DNA from: Glaciimonas sp.
GTDB taxonomy: Bacteria; Pseudomonadota; Gammaproteobacteria; Burkholderiales; Burkholderiaceae_D
Length of the DNA: 64,000 nucleotides
Direction of reading: 5' to 3'
Assembly: GCA_012927585.1 (NCBI GenBank)
Contig: JABBOY010000003.1
Location: 1-64,000 of the forward strand
Under the pieces are notes generated by a model, which was not told where the DNA came from, made no database searches, and worked only from the letters and a program-made list of their open reading frames with translations. Made by a program: the position numbers and the translations under genes. Each line of letters begins with the position of its first letter. The first letter of the stretch is position 1. This document shows, one piece after another, positions 48,292 through 56,687 of the stretch.

Positions 48292-48806
48292 TTTCTTTCT
48301 TTCTTTTGAGCCCGCAAAGTCCGGCGCATGGCCAATCCCTTGCGAGTGCGCACCCCAGATGCATTACATCAAGGACGCGCGGGTTGACATGCTTAACAAC
48401 GATGGATCAACCGAAACCGAGGCCACTCGTCGCCAGCACACTTAGGCACATGTGCGAAATAATTTACGTATTTGTTACACGTTCCTTAAATCATTTTTCA
48501 CTAAAACCCACTCTATTGATTTAACCTCATTGACACCTCGCGATTTCAGTCAAACTTCAGTCAAACTTACTCCACTGACGAAAATATCCATTCGAATTTT
48601 CAGAAAAACAGCCGGATCATGCGTCGAATAACAAACCGTGAAATACGTCATCGCTTCCAGCGATATCCATCACCATAACGAAGATGTTTCTGTAAAGCAA
48701 TTTCAGCAGTGTACGGGATGAACTGTATGGCGTCTACTTGTGTGATGATTATGCGCGCGAGCCGGTGCTCTGATTTAGCAACAGGATGTACATCATTAAA
48801 ATAGTA

Positions 48807-48871
48807 GGGTATGTATCACTATTTTTATGGCATTATCCGCATATATTTATTAGCTTTATAAAAAATACTCC
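48807..48871. repeat. TTCCGCAT intergenic repeat, copy E
   Basis: The unit runs from GGGTATGTAT to AAAATACTCC, with the core TGGCATTATCCGCATAT. It is in the 690-bp gap 48292-48981 between the divergent ice-binding and PAP2 genes. The rest of that gap is A+T-rich and holds no gene I can support; it should contain both promoters. Confidence 0.65.
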
Positions 48872-48981
48872 AATAAATTTTGAAAAATAAATAATTCAAT
48901 TGCCTAGCGTCGGAAAAAATCCCGAGCTTTCTCGCACTGTCAAAATATGCGCAACCGAACATTTTCTAACCTCTACTTATT

Positions 48982-49737
48982 ATGCTGCCGCAACAATTTA
49001 CATTATTCAAAGTATTTCTGCACCGGCGCTTCTCCACTAAGGGGTATCTCGGACGGCATTTGACGATCGGCGTCTTGTGGTTAGTAGCCGCAAGCTGGCT
49101 GTTTGCCAGCATTGCGGAAAGTGTGGGTGCCGCCCATACAAGCGATGCGATCGCGTTGGCGGATATGCAAATCGCCCATTGGTTGCATGCCCATGCAACA
49201 CCGTGGTTGACGCGCTGCATGCTGGTTGTCACTAATTTGCATGGCACGATAGCGATTGTTTCGTATGTTGTATTGATGGGATTATTCTTGATTCGACAAA
49301 AGGATTGGTACTGGCTGGCGACACTGCTTGCGACCGTACCGGGCGGCATGCTTTTGAATGTTTGCATGAAGCAGGTGTTTCAGCGGGCGCGGCCGGTCTT
49401 CGATCAACCGCTGCTCACCTTATCCACCTACAGTTTTCCAAGCGGACACACCGCAGCCACCACCCTGCTGTACGGCACGCTGGCGGCTTATCTGATCAGC
49501 CGATTGACGCCGTGGCGCTGGCGCACTGCTGTCGTCATAGTGACTGCTGCCGCGGCAATGGTGGCCTTGGTCGGCTTGAGTCGCATGTATTTGGGCGTGC
49601 ATTATCTGAGCGATGTGCTGGCCGCCACCGTCGAAGGCATTGCCTGGCTTGCACTCTGCCTGACCGTTGCCACTAGCTGGCGCAAGCATCGCGCCGGGCT
49701 TTCTATTACCGGCAATGCTGGCGTCTCTCGTGAATAG
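48982..49737 (+). CDS. PAP2-family membrane phosphatase
   Basis: A 251-residue protein with five to six membrane helices and the three-part acid-phosphatase motif: K130-x6-RP (KQVFQRARP), PSGH (153-156), and SR-x5-H-x3-D (SRMYLGVHYLSD, 200-211). Members dephosphorylate phosphatidate, phosphatidylglycerophosphate or undecaprenyl pyrophosphate on the periplasmic face. The next gene, a lipid kinase, starts 23 bp inside its end. The pairing suggests a lipid phosphorylation/dephosphorylation cycle. Confidence 0.92.
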   Translation: MLPQQFTLFKVFLHRRFSTKGYLGRHLTIGVLWLVAASWLFASIAESVGAAHTSDAIALADMQIAHWLHAHATPWLTRCMLVVTNLHGTIAIVSYVVLMGLFLIRQKDWYWLATLLATVPGGMLLNVCMKQVFQRARPVFDQPLLTLSTYSFPSGHTAATTLLYGTLAAYLISRLTPWRWRTAVVIVTAAAAMVALVGLSRMYLGVHYLSDVLAATVEGIAWLALCLTVATSWRKHRAGLSITGNAGVSRE

Positions 49738-50653
49738 CATCACGGTTGTCATCAATGCCGCGTCCGGCAACGGCCATGCAGCCGAATGGGTGGATACGCT
49801 CGCGGCAAAATTTCGCGCCAGCGGACTCGACGCGCACATTACGCTCGCCAAAAGCGGCGACGAAATTGCGCTGACGGTACAACGTGCGGTAGCGGCCGGT
49901 GCCCCGATAATCGTTGCCGGCGGTGGCGACGGCACTATTAACAAGGTGGCCGCAATGTTAGTTGGCAGCGGCAGTGTGCTGGGCGTCCTGCCGCTGGGCA
50001 CCCTGAACCACTTCGCCAAAGATCTCGGGATTCCGTTGCAACTGGATGAAGCGATAAAACACATCGCCGCCGGGCACACAACCCTGGTCGATACGGGGGA
50101 AGTCAACGGGAAAATATTTCTGAATAATTCCAGCCTGGGACTTTATCCCGACATTGTCAGAGAACGGGAAAAGCAGCAACAGCGCCTCGGCAGGGGCAAA
50201 TGGCTGGCTTTTTTCTGGGCCAGCATGATGGCGCTGCGCCGCTTTCCGTTTTTACAGGTACGCCTGAGCATGGATGGAAAGCAGCATCTGCGCCGTACCG
50301 CATTCGTTTTTATCGGTAACAATGCCTACCTGATGGAAGGATTCAACATTGGTGCGCGTACCTGCCTCAATACCGGACAGTTATGCCTGTATGTCAGCCA
50401 CCATACCGGGCGATTCGGTATGCTGCGGCTGGCGATTAGTGCGCTATTCGGGCGCATACGGCAGGCGAAAGATTTTGACGTGGTGAGCACCAAGGAAATC
50501 CTGATCGAAACGCATCACAAGCACCTGCGGGTGGCGACCGATGGCGAAGTCAATGTCATGGAAACGCCATTGCAATATCGTATCCGGCCGGCAGCTTTGC
50601 GTGTATTAGTGCCGCGCGGCGCGGATAACACCGATAATTCCAGCGCCAGTTAA
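49715..50653 (+). CDS. Diacylglycerol/sphingosine-kinase-family lipid kinase
   Basis: A 312-residue lipid kinase of the DgkB/YegS type. The catalytic-domain signature VAGGGDGTINKVA and the PLGTLNHFAKDLGIP segment are the ATP-binding motifs of this family. The ATG at 49715 overlaps the PAP2 gene by 23 bp; a GTG at 49730 would also fit. The C-terminal beta-sandwich ends with DGE motifs (ATDGEVNVME). The substrate is a membrane lipid but is not determined. Confidence 0.9.
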   Translation: MLASLVNSITVVINAASGNGHAAEWVDTLAAKFRASGLDAHITLAKSGDEIALTVQRAVAAGAPIIVAGGGDGTINKVAAMLVGSGSVLGVLPLGTLNHFAKDLGIPLQLDEAIKHIAAGHTTLVDTGEVNGKIFLNNSSLGLYPDIVREREKQQQRLGRGKWLAFFWASMMALRRFPFLQVRLSMDGKQHLRRTAFVFIGNNAYLMEGFNIGARTCLNTGQLCLYVSHHTGRFGMLRLAISALFGRIRQAKDFDVVSTKEILIETHHKHLRVATDGEVNVMETPLQYRIRPAALRVLVPRGADNTDNSSAS

Positions 50654-50659
50654 TTCTCC

Positions 50660-51496
50660 ATGCGCACCATTGTCCATTTATCGGATCTGCATTTTGGCCG
50701 TATCGATGCCAAGCTGATTCTCCCGCTCACCGATTTAATCAAGGGCATCGATCCTGACCTGCTGGTGGTTTCCGGCGATCTGACCCAGCGCGCCCGCAGC
50801 GCGCAATTCAAACAAGCGCGGCAATTTCTCGATACCCTTCCGACGCCACAAATCGTCGTGCCGGGAAATCATGACATACCGCTGCATAACCTGTTCAACC
50901 GCTTCCTGCGTCCGCTCGACAAATATCGGCGCTATATCGGCGCAGATGTGGAGCCGGTTTATATCGACGAGGAAATCGCCGTCGTCGGGATCAATACTGC
51001 GCGTTCCCTGACGTTCAAGAATGGCCGCATCAATCAGCAACAGATTGCACGCCTTCGCGCACACCTGTTGCCGTTAGGCCAGCATCGCATCAAGATTATC
51101 GTGACGCATCATCCGTTTGATTTGCCCGCGCATATCGGCACAAAAAATCTGGTGGGCGGGGCCAGGATAGCCATGCAAAGCTTTGCCGAATGCGGCGCCG
51201 ACCTGCTGCTGGCCGGGCACCTGCATGCAAGTCACGCAGGAAGCACGGTAGAGCGCTATCCGATCAACGACTATGCAGCCTTGGTGGTGCAGGCAGGCAC
51301 CGCGACATCAACCCGCGGCCGCGGCGAAACCAACTCTTTCAATGTGGTGCGTATCGATGCCCGGCAAGTGACAATCGAGCGTTTCGGATGGAATCAACAA
51401 CGGGGTAATTTCGTGCGGATTGCAACCACCACCTTCCAGCGTCATGGCGCCGCCTGGTTGCAGCTTGGAGGCATAGAAAACCACGTGCCGCTATAA
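50660..51496 (+). CDS. Calcineurin-like metallophosphoesterase (CpdA/class III type)
   Basis: A 278-residue phosphoesterase with all motifs of the dimetal site: DLHFGRID, SGDLTQR, GNHDIP, THHPFD and AGHLHASH. The layout is that of CpdA-type cyclic-nucleotide or UDP-sugar-lipid phosphodiesterases. It starts 6 bp after the lipid kinase, completing a three-gene operon PAP2-kinase-phosphoesterase. The substrate is unknown; a phospholipid-related diester is suggested by the neighbours. Confidence 0.9.
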   Translation: MRTIVHLSDLHFGRIDAKLILPLTDLIKGIDPDLLVVSGDLTQRARSAQFKQARQFLDTLPTPQIVVPGNHDIPLHNLFNRFLRPLDKYRRYIGADVEPVYIDEEIAVVGINTARSLTFKNGRINQQQIARLRAHLLPLGQHRIKIIVTHHPFDLPAHIGTKNLVGGARIAMQSFAECGADLLLAGHLHASHAGSTVERYPINDYAALVVQAGTATSTRGRGETNSFNVVRIDARQVTIERFGWNQQRGNFVRIATTTFQRHGAAWLQLGGIENHVPL

Positions 51497-51685
51497 GCCG
51501 TTGAGCGAACTGCTCCGCATGTCGGTTCGTGGCAGACAGCTCCCTTCGCATCGCGACACGAAGCAAAACATGCCTGTGGAGGTTCACCCTGAAAACCGCA
51601 GTTGGACGGAAGCGAGTGTGCGTTTTTCGGACTCTCCGGCCGAAAAACGCTTGTTGTCAGCGGTGCCTGAAAATTTTTCTTCAGC

Positions 51686-52054
51686 TTAGTCAGCAACCAT
51701 GCGCGAAAATTCCCCGCTATCGATCAACCGCTGTAGTTCGCCTGCTCCACCCACCAGCATGCCTTTGACAAACACCATCGGGAAGGTTGGCCAACCGCTC
51801 CACATCTTGAGACTATTACGGCGCCTCCACTGGTTAAGGTAGCTGCCATACTCAAGATACTTGTACGGTCTACCGGTTGCATCCAGTAATTTGCGCGCTT
51901 TTCGGACAAACGGGTTTTGCGCCATGCCGATTACCACGACGGTGTTGCTTGCGATGGCTGCCTGCACTTCGCGAATGATTTCGGAATTATTGTTAGTGAG
52001 GGCCTTGCGAATGGCAGGGTGAATCTGGGATTCATCGAGAATGCTGCGAGTCAT
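51686..52054 (-). CDS. Glutaredoxin-domain protein lacking the active-site cysteine
   Basis: A 122-residue thioredoxin-fold protein. The region that carries C-x-x-C or CGFS in glutaredoxins reads GMAQNPFVRKARKLLD, with no cysteine; the whole protein appears to have none. The cis-proline segment WPTFPMVFVKGMLVGGAGEL is well preserved, so glutathione or a partner could still bind. An extra 40-residue N-terminal region precedes the domain. A redox-inactive binding role is inferred. It faces the metallophosphoesterase gene and follows dksA on the same strand after 274 bp. Confidence 0.8.
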   Translation of the reverse strand: MTRSILDESQIHPAIRKALTNNNSEIIREVQAAIASNTVVVIGMAQNPFVRKARKLLDATGRPYKYLEYGSYLNQWRRRNSLKMWSGWPTFPMVFVKGMLVGGAGELQRLIDSGEFSRMVAD

Positions 52055-52257
52055 GATGGCTTTCTATATTGTTATGGTGGGCGCGCTCGAATTCTAAGTG
52101 CAACATTGCCGTTCTTTGCTTTATCAAAGGCACTGCCGGTAAAAACCTCGCCCTTCAGGGCGATTCCGAATTTGGGCGGGGTAGGTGCAGCCCCGTCCAA
52201 AATTTCTTGACGCAGTGAGCCGTTCAGGCGAACTCGCGGATCACTTCTGCACAGCAA

Positions 52258-52294
52258 TAAAAAACGTGCGAACAACTTGCTCGCACGTTTTTTT
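52258..52294 (-). terminator. Rho-independent terminator of dksA
   Basis: AAAACGTGCGA (from 52261) pairs with TCGCACGTTTT across a 9-base loop. On the minus strand the stem is followed by a U-run, 35 bp after the dksA stop codon. It also has a U-run on the plus strand. The remainder of 52055-52257 holds no gene I can support. Confidence 0.85.
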
Positions 52295-52328
52295 AATTCG
52301 ACGCCACATCGGGCGTTCTATTTAGTCT

Positions 52329-52784
52329 TTAATCGCCGTACAGCTTTTGCTTGAGTTCACGCCGTTGCTGCGCTTCCAGCGACAAGGTTGCGGTCGGGCG
52401 GGCCAGCAGGCGCGGGATGCCGATTGCTTCGCCGGTTTCTTCGCACCAGCCGTAATCGCCGTCATTAATTCTGGCGATCGATTGCTGGACTTTCTTGATC
52501 AGCTTGCGCTCGCGGTCGCGGGTACGCAATTCCAGCGCATGTTCTTCCTCGATCGTGGCGCGGTCGGCCGGGTCTGGCACCAGCGTGGTTTCGCGCAAAT
52601 GCTCGGTGGTGTCATCGGCGTTTTGCAGTAATTCTTTCTCGAGCTGTTTCAGGCGCGTCTTGAAGAAGGTCAGTTGCGCCTCGTTCATGTAATCTTTTTC
52701 GCCCATCTTAAGGATTTTCTCTTCGGTAAGAGGCGTGTCGGCCACGTTGGCGTCGGCATTAGGTTGTTTAGTTTTAGTGATCAC
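52329..52784 (-). CDS. dksA: RNA polymerase-binding factor DksA, zinc-free (C-T-S-A) type
   Basis: DksA enters the RNA polymerase secondary channel and, with ppGpp, tunes stringent-response promoters. The 151-residue protein keeps the coiled-coil tip residues Asp71, Asp74 and Ala76. The zinc-finger positions are Cys114, Thr117, Ser135 and Ala138 instead of four cysteines. This is the pattern described for Pseudomonas DksA2, which works without zinc, and it is widespread in betaproteobacteria. It lies downstream of a COG0523 GTPase and a Fur-family regulator. Confidence 0.94.
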   Translation of the reverse strand: MITKTKQPNADANVADTPLTEEKILKMGEKDYMNEAQLTFFKTRLKQLEKELLQNADDTTEHLRETTLVPDPADRATIEEEHALELRTRDRERKLIKKVQQSIARINDGDYGWCEETGEAIGIPRLLARPTATLSLEAQQRRELKQKLYGD

Positions 52785-53050
52785 TTTGCTGACTTTCGAT
52801 ACAGGTTCAAATAATTTTATCCGCTAAACCGAGTACCGCATCGTGCATCAAGGCGCTACCGGGACGGATTCGCTCACATTGTCAATTTGCCTGGAAGTCT
52901 CACAATCGGCGGGCCACTTTAGCAGACTTCATAGGGCTTACGTTGATAATTCTCATCTTCCAGTGCGTTACTGCTTGCGCTGTTTTTTGGGGGACTAATA
53001 GAGTGTTTTCAAGAGTAAATTCTGTCCATACCACCAAAAACGCCGATAGT

Positions 53051-54100
53051 TTATACCAAACATTGCTCCAAGCCGGTAATAATTGTTTCCTTGGGTAGAT
53101 TTTGTCCAATAAACACCATCTTGCTGCCGCGTGTTTCACCTTCTGCCCATTTGCCGCCAATATCAGTGCCCATCAATTGGTGCACACCCTGAAACAGTAC
53201 TTTGCGGTCGGCACCGTCCATCAGCAATACGCCCTTGTAACGCAGCATGCGCGGCCCGAAAACCTGCACGATGCCAGCCAGGAATTCATCCAGCAGCGCG
53301 CTGTTGAACGCGCGCTCACTCCTGAAAACGAATGCGGAAATATCGTCGCTGTGATGCGCGTGGTGATGGTCATGATGCGGGTGGTCGCAACCGGGCGCGC
53401 AGGTATGTTGTTGATCCATTTCTTCGTTTTTTTCAACTGCTTGATCGGCCAGAAATTCAGGGTCTATTTCCAGTTTTTCGTTGAGGTTGAAGCCACGAAT
53501 ATCGAGCAGTTCGGCAATCGGCGCGCGGCCGAAATCGGCGGTTCCCAACGGGGCACGCGGATTGATGCGTTTTAAGCGACCCGTCAGTATGGCGACTTCG
53601 GCCGCGCTCACCAAATCGGTTTTCGATAACAGTATGCGGTCGGCAAAGCCTACCTGACGCTGCGCTTCTTCATGTGCATCGAGTTGCTGCATCGCGTGGC
53701 GCGCATCGACAACGGTAATAATCGCATCCAGCATGTAGGACATTGCGACTTCTTCATCCATAAAGAAAGTTTGCGCCACTGGCCCTGGGTTGGCCAGGCC
53801 AGTGGTCTCGATCACCAAGCGATCAAAGTTCAGCAGGCCTGCGGCGCGCTTTTGTGCCAGATCGGTTAACGCCGCGATCAGGTCGCCGCGCACCGTGCAG
53901 CAGATGCAGCCGTTGTTCATCTGGATGATCTGTTCGCTGCTGTCCTGCACCAGAATTTCGTTGTCGATGTTTTCCTGGCCGAACTCATTTTCAATTACTG
54001 CGATTTTATAACCGTGATTTTCCTGCAGAATGCGATTGAGCAGAGTGGTTTTGCCTGCCCCGAGAAAGCCGGTCAGTATCGTGGTCGGAATCAGTGCCAT
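53051..54100 (-). CDS. COG0523 (CobW/YjiA/ZigA-type) G3E GTPase
   Basis: A 349-residue GTPase that probably handles zinc. Walker A is GFLGAGKTT (11-19), the CxCC metal site is GCICC (64-68), and a His-rich loop (about 225-245, CDHPHHDHHHAHH) sits between the two domains. The ATG at 54100 is preferred; an alternative TTG start at 54115 lacks support. It starts 27 bp after the stop of the Fur-family gene. COG0523 proteins near Zur are usually zinc-starvation induced metallochaperones; that is inference here. Confidence 0.9.
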   Translation of the reverse strand: MALIPTTILTGFLGAGKTTLLNRILQENHGYKIAVIENEFGQENIDNEILVQDSSEQIIQMNNGCICCTVRGDLIAALTDLAQKRAAGLLNFDRLVIETTGLANPGPVAQTFFMDEEVAMSYMLDAIITVVDARHAMQQLDAHEEAQRQVGFADRILLSKTDLVSAAEVAILTGRLKRINPRAPLGTADFGRAPIAELLDIRGFNLNEKLEIDPEFLADQAVEKNEEMDQQHTCAPGCDHPHHDHHHAHHSDDISAFVFRSERAFNSALLDEFLAGIVQVFGPRMLRYKGVLLMDGADRKVLFQGVHQLMGTDIGGKWAEGETRGSKMVFIGQNLPKETIITGLEQCLV

Positions 54101-54127
54101 ATTGTGTATCGTCAAAAATAATGGGAA

Positions 54128-54724
54128 TTATTGTGGTTGTCGGGCGCATTCGGCGCACCAACCCTTGATGGTCAGCTCGATGTCGTGGCTTTGAAAGCCT
54201 GGGCCGAGATTGTCTTGCAGCACCGCTTGCAATTGCTGGCGCAGTGTCGATTTCCGGCAAGCCGATTGTGCCAATACATCGGATACCAGATCCACCTCGC
54301 CGTCTACGTTTAGGCAAAATACCTTGGCGCAGCGGCTGCATTTGAAGTGTCCATGCTGGTGTTGCGCCGGTGCGCCGTGACTGGACAACTGCTGTTGGTG
54401 GGCGCTGGCGCCGCCGCGTTCGGAATGCTCAGTACCGGCGCTGTAGCGGAACACGCGGTCATCGCCGGCAATCTTGTGGGTCAGGCCAGCCGCAATCAGG
54501 CAGTCCAACGCCCGGTATAAAGTGACGCGATCCATCTCGGCAAAAGACTCTTGCATATCCTGATGCGACAGTGCGCGCGGTGCGCCAAGCAGGGCTGCCA
54601 GCACTTTTACGCGCGCTGGGGTGACCCGCACCGAGACTGCGCGCAGACGGCTTTGGGCTTCTGTGTTCGCGGCTTCAGATGGCTTGCCGCGGAGGGTGAT
54701 AGCGATCTGGGACATGGTGTTCAT
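54128..54724 (-). CDS. Fur-family regulator, probably Zur
   Basis: A 198-residue Fur-family protein. The winged helix (about 40-95) includes MDRVTLYRALDCLIAAGL. The structural zinc site has FKCSRCAKVFCL and GWCAECARQ, two CxxC motifs, and there is a His-rich QHQHGH segment before it. A coupled COG0523 gene downstream favours Zur over Fur, but Fur itself is not excluded. The start at 54724 is chosen; a second ATG at 54715 is close. A dyad upstream may be its own operator. Confidence 0.82.
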   Translation of the reverse strand: MNTMSQIAITLRGKPSEAANTEAQSRLRAVSVRVTPARVKVLAALLGAPRALSHQDMQESFAEMDRVTLYRALDCLIAAGLTHKIAGDDRVFRYSAGTEHSERGGASAHQQQLSSHGAPAQHQHGHFKCSRCAKVFCLNVDGEVDLVSDVLAQSACRKSTLRQQLQAVLQDNLGPGFQSHDIELTIKGWCAECARQPQ

Positions 54725-54751
54725 GGGTGTGGATTTGAAAAAATTGATGCA

Positions 54752-54778
54752 GTAATTATGCCGCAATTGTGCAATTAC
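54752..54778. promoter_or_regulatory. Candidate operator dyad upstream of the Fur-family gene
   Basis: GTAATT (54752-54757) is mirrored by AATTAC (54773-54778) in a 27-bp A+T-rich dyad, 28 bp before the Fur-family start. Position and symmetry suit autoregulation; the sequence does not match a strict Zur consensus I can quote. Confidence 0.35.
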
Positions 54779-54782
54779 GTAG

Positions 54783-55823
54783 TCACCCCCCGCTCGGGGA
54801 TTTTTTCTTTGCGCGTGGGTGGGTGGCATCGTACACGGTGGCCAGTCGCTGAAAATCGAGTGCGGTGTAGATTTGGGTGGAGGCAATCGATTCGTGTCCC
54901 AGCATTTCCTGTACCGCGCGCAAATCGCCCGACGATTGCAGCAAATGCGAGGCAAACGAGTGGCGCAGCATGTGCGGATGCACATCAGCCGGAATTCCTA
55001 GCGCCTGCGCATGCGCCTTGATGCGAATTTGCACCGTCCGCACCGAGATGCGGCTGCCGCGGATGCTCAAAAATAGTGCGTTCGGATCTCGCGGGGCCAC
55101 ACCCGCACGCGCGGCAATCCATGCCTGCAATGCCAGAGTCGCACCCTCGCCGACCGGCACGCTGCGCACTTTGCTGCCTTTGCCGGTGACGATTACATCC
55201 CGCGCATCAATGTCAATCCAACCGTCCGAAGTGTATGGTTTGCCGCGCAGTCCGGCCTCATGCACATAACGCACATCCAGCCCGACCAGTTCCGACACCC
55301 GCAGACCGCTTGAATACAACAGTTCGAACATTGCCCGATTACACAGTTGCATGGCACTGTCGGCGGCGACATTCGGATTGGTGCTTGACACCAGGCGCAC
55401 GGCATCGTCGGCACCCAGTGCCAGCGGCAAAATCTTGGCCCGCCTGGGTGCGCTGACACCATCGACCGGGTTCGACGCCAGTACCGTCTGCTCGGACAGC
55501 CAGCCGAAGAATCCGCGCCAAGCCGACAGCTTGCGTGCTATCGAGCGGGGATTCAGGCCCCTGGCATGCAGGCGCGACGTCATGCTGCGCACCTGTTCGT
55601 GAGTGATCAGCGCCAGCGCCGCGCCGTTTAGCATTGCCGCCAGTTCGAGCAGGTCGCGTCGGTAATTATCGATAGTGTGCGGCGACAGTTTGCGTTGCGT
55701 CTTCAGGCAGTCGAGATAGCTATCAATGCGAGCATAGTTCGCGCTAACGCCGTCGCTCGCTACGTCCGTGGATGGAATGGGGGGCAACCCGGGTAAAATA
55801 GTTGGGCGGGAGCGAGGATGCAT
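54783..55823 (-). CDS. xerC: Site-specific tyrosine recombinase XerC
   Basis: XerC, with XerD, resolves chromosome dimers at dif. The 346-residue protein (from 55823) has the SAM-like N-terminal domain and the catalytic domain. The active-site residues are Arg in SSGLRVSELVGLD, Lys in TGKGSKVR, His-x-x-Arg in HMLRHSFASHLL, His in LGHES and Tyr in TQIYTALD. An upstream in-frame start adds unrelated residues. The proline-rich N-terminal leader is not part of the domain. Confidence 0.92.
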   Translation of the reverse strand: MHPRSRPTILPGLPPIPSTDVASDGVSANYARIDSYLDCLKTQRKLSPHTIDNYRRDLLELAAMLNGAALALITHEQVRSMTSRLHARGLNPRSIARKLSAWRGFFGWLSEQTVLASNPVDGVSAPRRAKILPLALGADDAVRLVSSTNPNVAADSAMQLCNRAMFELLYSSGLRVSELVGLDVRYVHEAGLRGKPYTSDGWIDIDARDVIVTGKGSKVRSVPVGEGATLALQAWIAARAGVAPRDPNALFLSIRGSRISVRTVQIRIKAHAQALGIPADVHPHMLRHSFASHLLQSSGDLRAVQEMLGHESIASTQIYTALDFQRLATVYDATHPRAKKKSPSGG

Positions 55824-55992
55824 TTTTTCAGTTTTCTGACAAGGCCCGACAACCCGAACGCGCCAGTCGCCTTGAGACAATTATTGCGAAAGTTCAGTAT
55901 CTCATTTTATCTAATTGCCCAGCCCGAATACTTTGGAAGGAGAAAAGGATACTCCAGCCAATACACAGCAATAATTACGCTAGAGCGACGAT

Positions 55993-56535
55993 TCAACCCA
56001 CCAGCCGTCCCCCCTTGACTCGCAGGCCACGCTTGGCCAATCCCGGCGCCAGCTTGCCCAGCATCGCCAGCGCTTCGCCGCTGTGCGCATGACAAATCGC
56101 CACCCCGAGCGCATCGGCGGCGTCCGGCCCGGGCAGGCCCGGCAACTGCAGCAAGCGCTGCACCATATCTTGCACCTGCTCTTTCTTTGCCTTGCCGTGG
56201 CCGACCACCGCTTGCTTGAGTTGCAGCGCAGTGTATTCAGCCACCGCCAAATCGGCCCCAACCAGCGCGCAAATCGCCGCACCACGGGCTTGCCCGAGCA
56301 ATAGAGTCGATTGCGGATTGACATTGACGAATACTTTTTCGATTGCGGCACAATCAGGATGGTAAGTCGCAATAACTTGGGCAACGCTATCGAATATGAC
56401 TTTCAGTCGCTCCGGCAAGCTGGCGTCGGCAGTCTTGATGGTGCCGGAGGCAATATAGGCCAGCCTGTTGCCCTGCTTGTCGATGATGCCAAAACCGGTA
56501 GTGCGCAAACCGGGGTCGATGCCGAGAATTTTCAT
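55993..56535 (-). CDS. ruvC: Holliday junction resolvase RuvC
   Basis: The 180-residue resolvase that cuts Holliday junctions in RuvABC repair. The four catalytic acids are at Asp7, Glu66, Asp138 and Asp141, the same numbers as in E. coli Ruv[11 protein letters not shown] is the N-terminal signature. It lies 152 bp downstream of purH; the gap to xerC (170 bp) contains no recognisable gene. Confidence 0.97.
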   Translation of the reverse strand: MKILGIDPGLRTTGFGIIDKQGNRLAYIASGTIKTADASLPERLKVIFDSVAQVIATYHPDCAAIEKVFVNVNPQSTLLLGQARGAAICALVGADLAVAEYTALQLKQAVVGHGKAKKEQVQDMVQRLLQLPGLPGPDAADALGVAICHAHSGEALAMLGKLAPGLAKRGLRVKGGRLVG

Positions 56536-56687
56536 AGGACTTACGCAACAGACTTAACTGACATCAGTTACTTCATTAAAGTAAAAACACACACTGCCGC
56601 CACAACGAAAAACGAAAACCTCTTTGTGCGCCCTATGCTCTCTGTGGCGGATAAAAGTTCGGCCCTTAACCCGCAAGCCCTATTGCA

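Noticed and set aside
48306-48524. A 72-codon plus-strand frame upstream of the ice-binding gene
   Set aside because: No ribosome-binding site or family character; it sits in the promoter region of the divergent genes.
52072-52275. A 67-codon frame between the glutaredoxin-like gene and dksA
   Set aside because: It overlaps the dksA terminator and has no motif. The region might be a decayed element, but I cannot support that.
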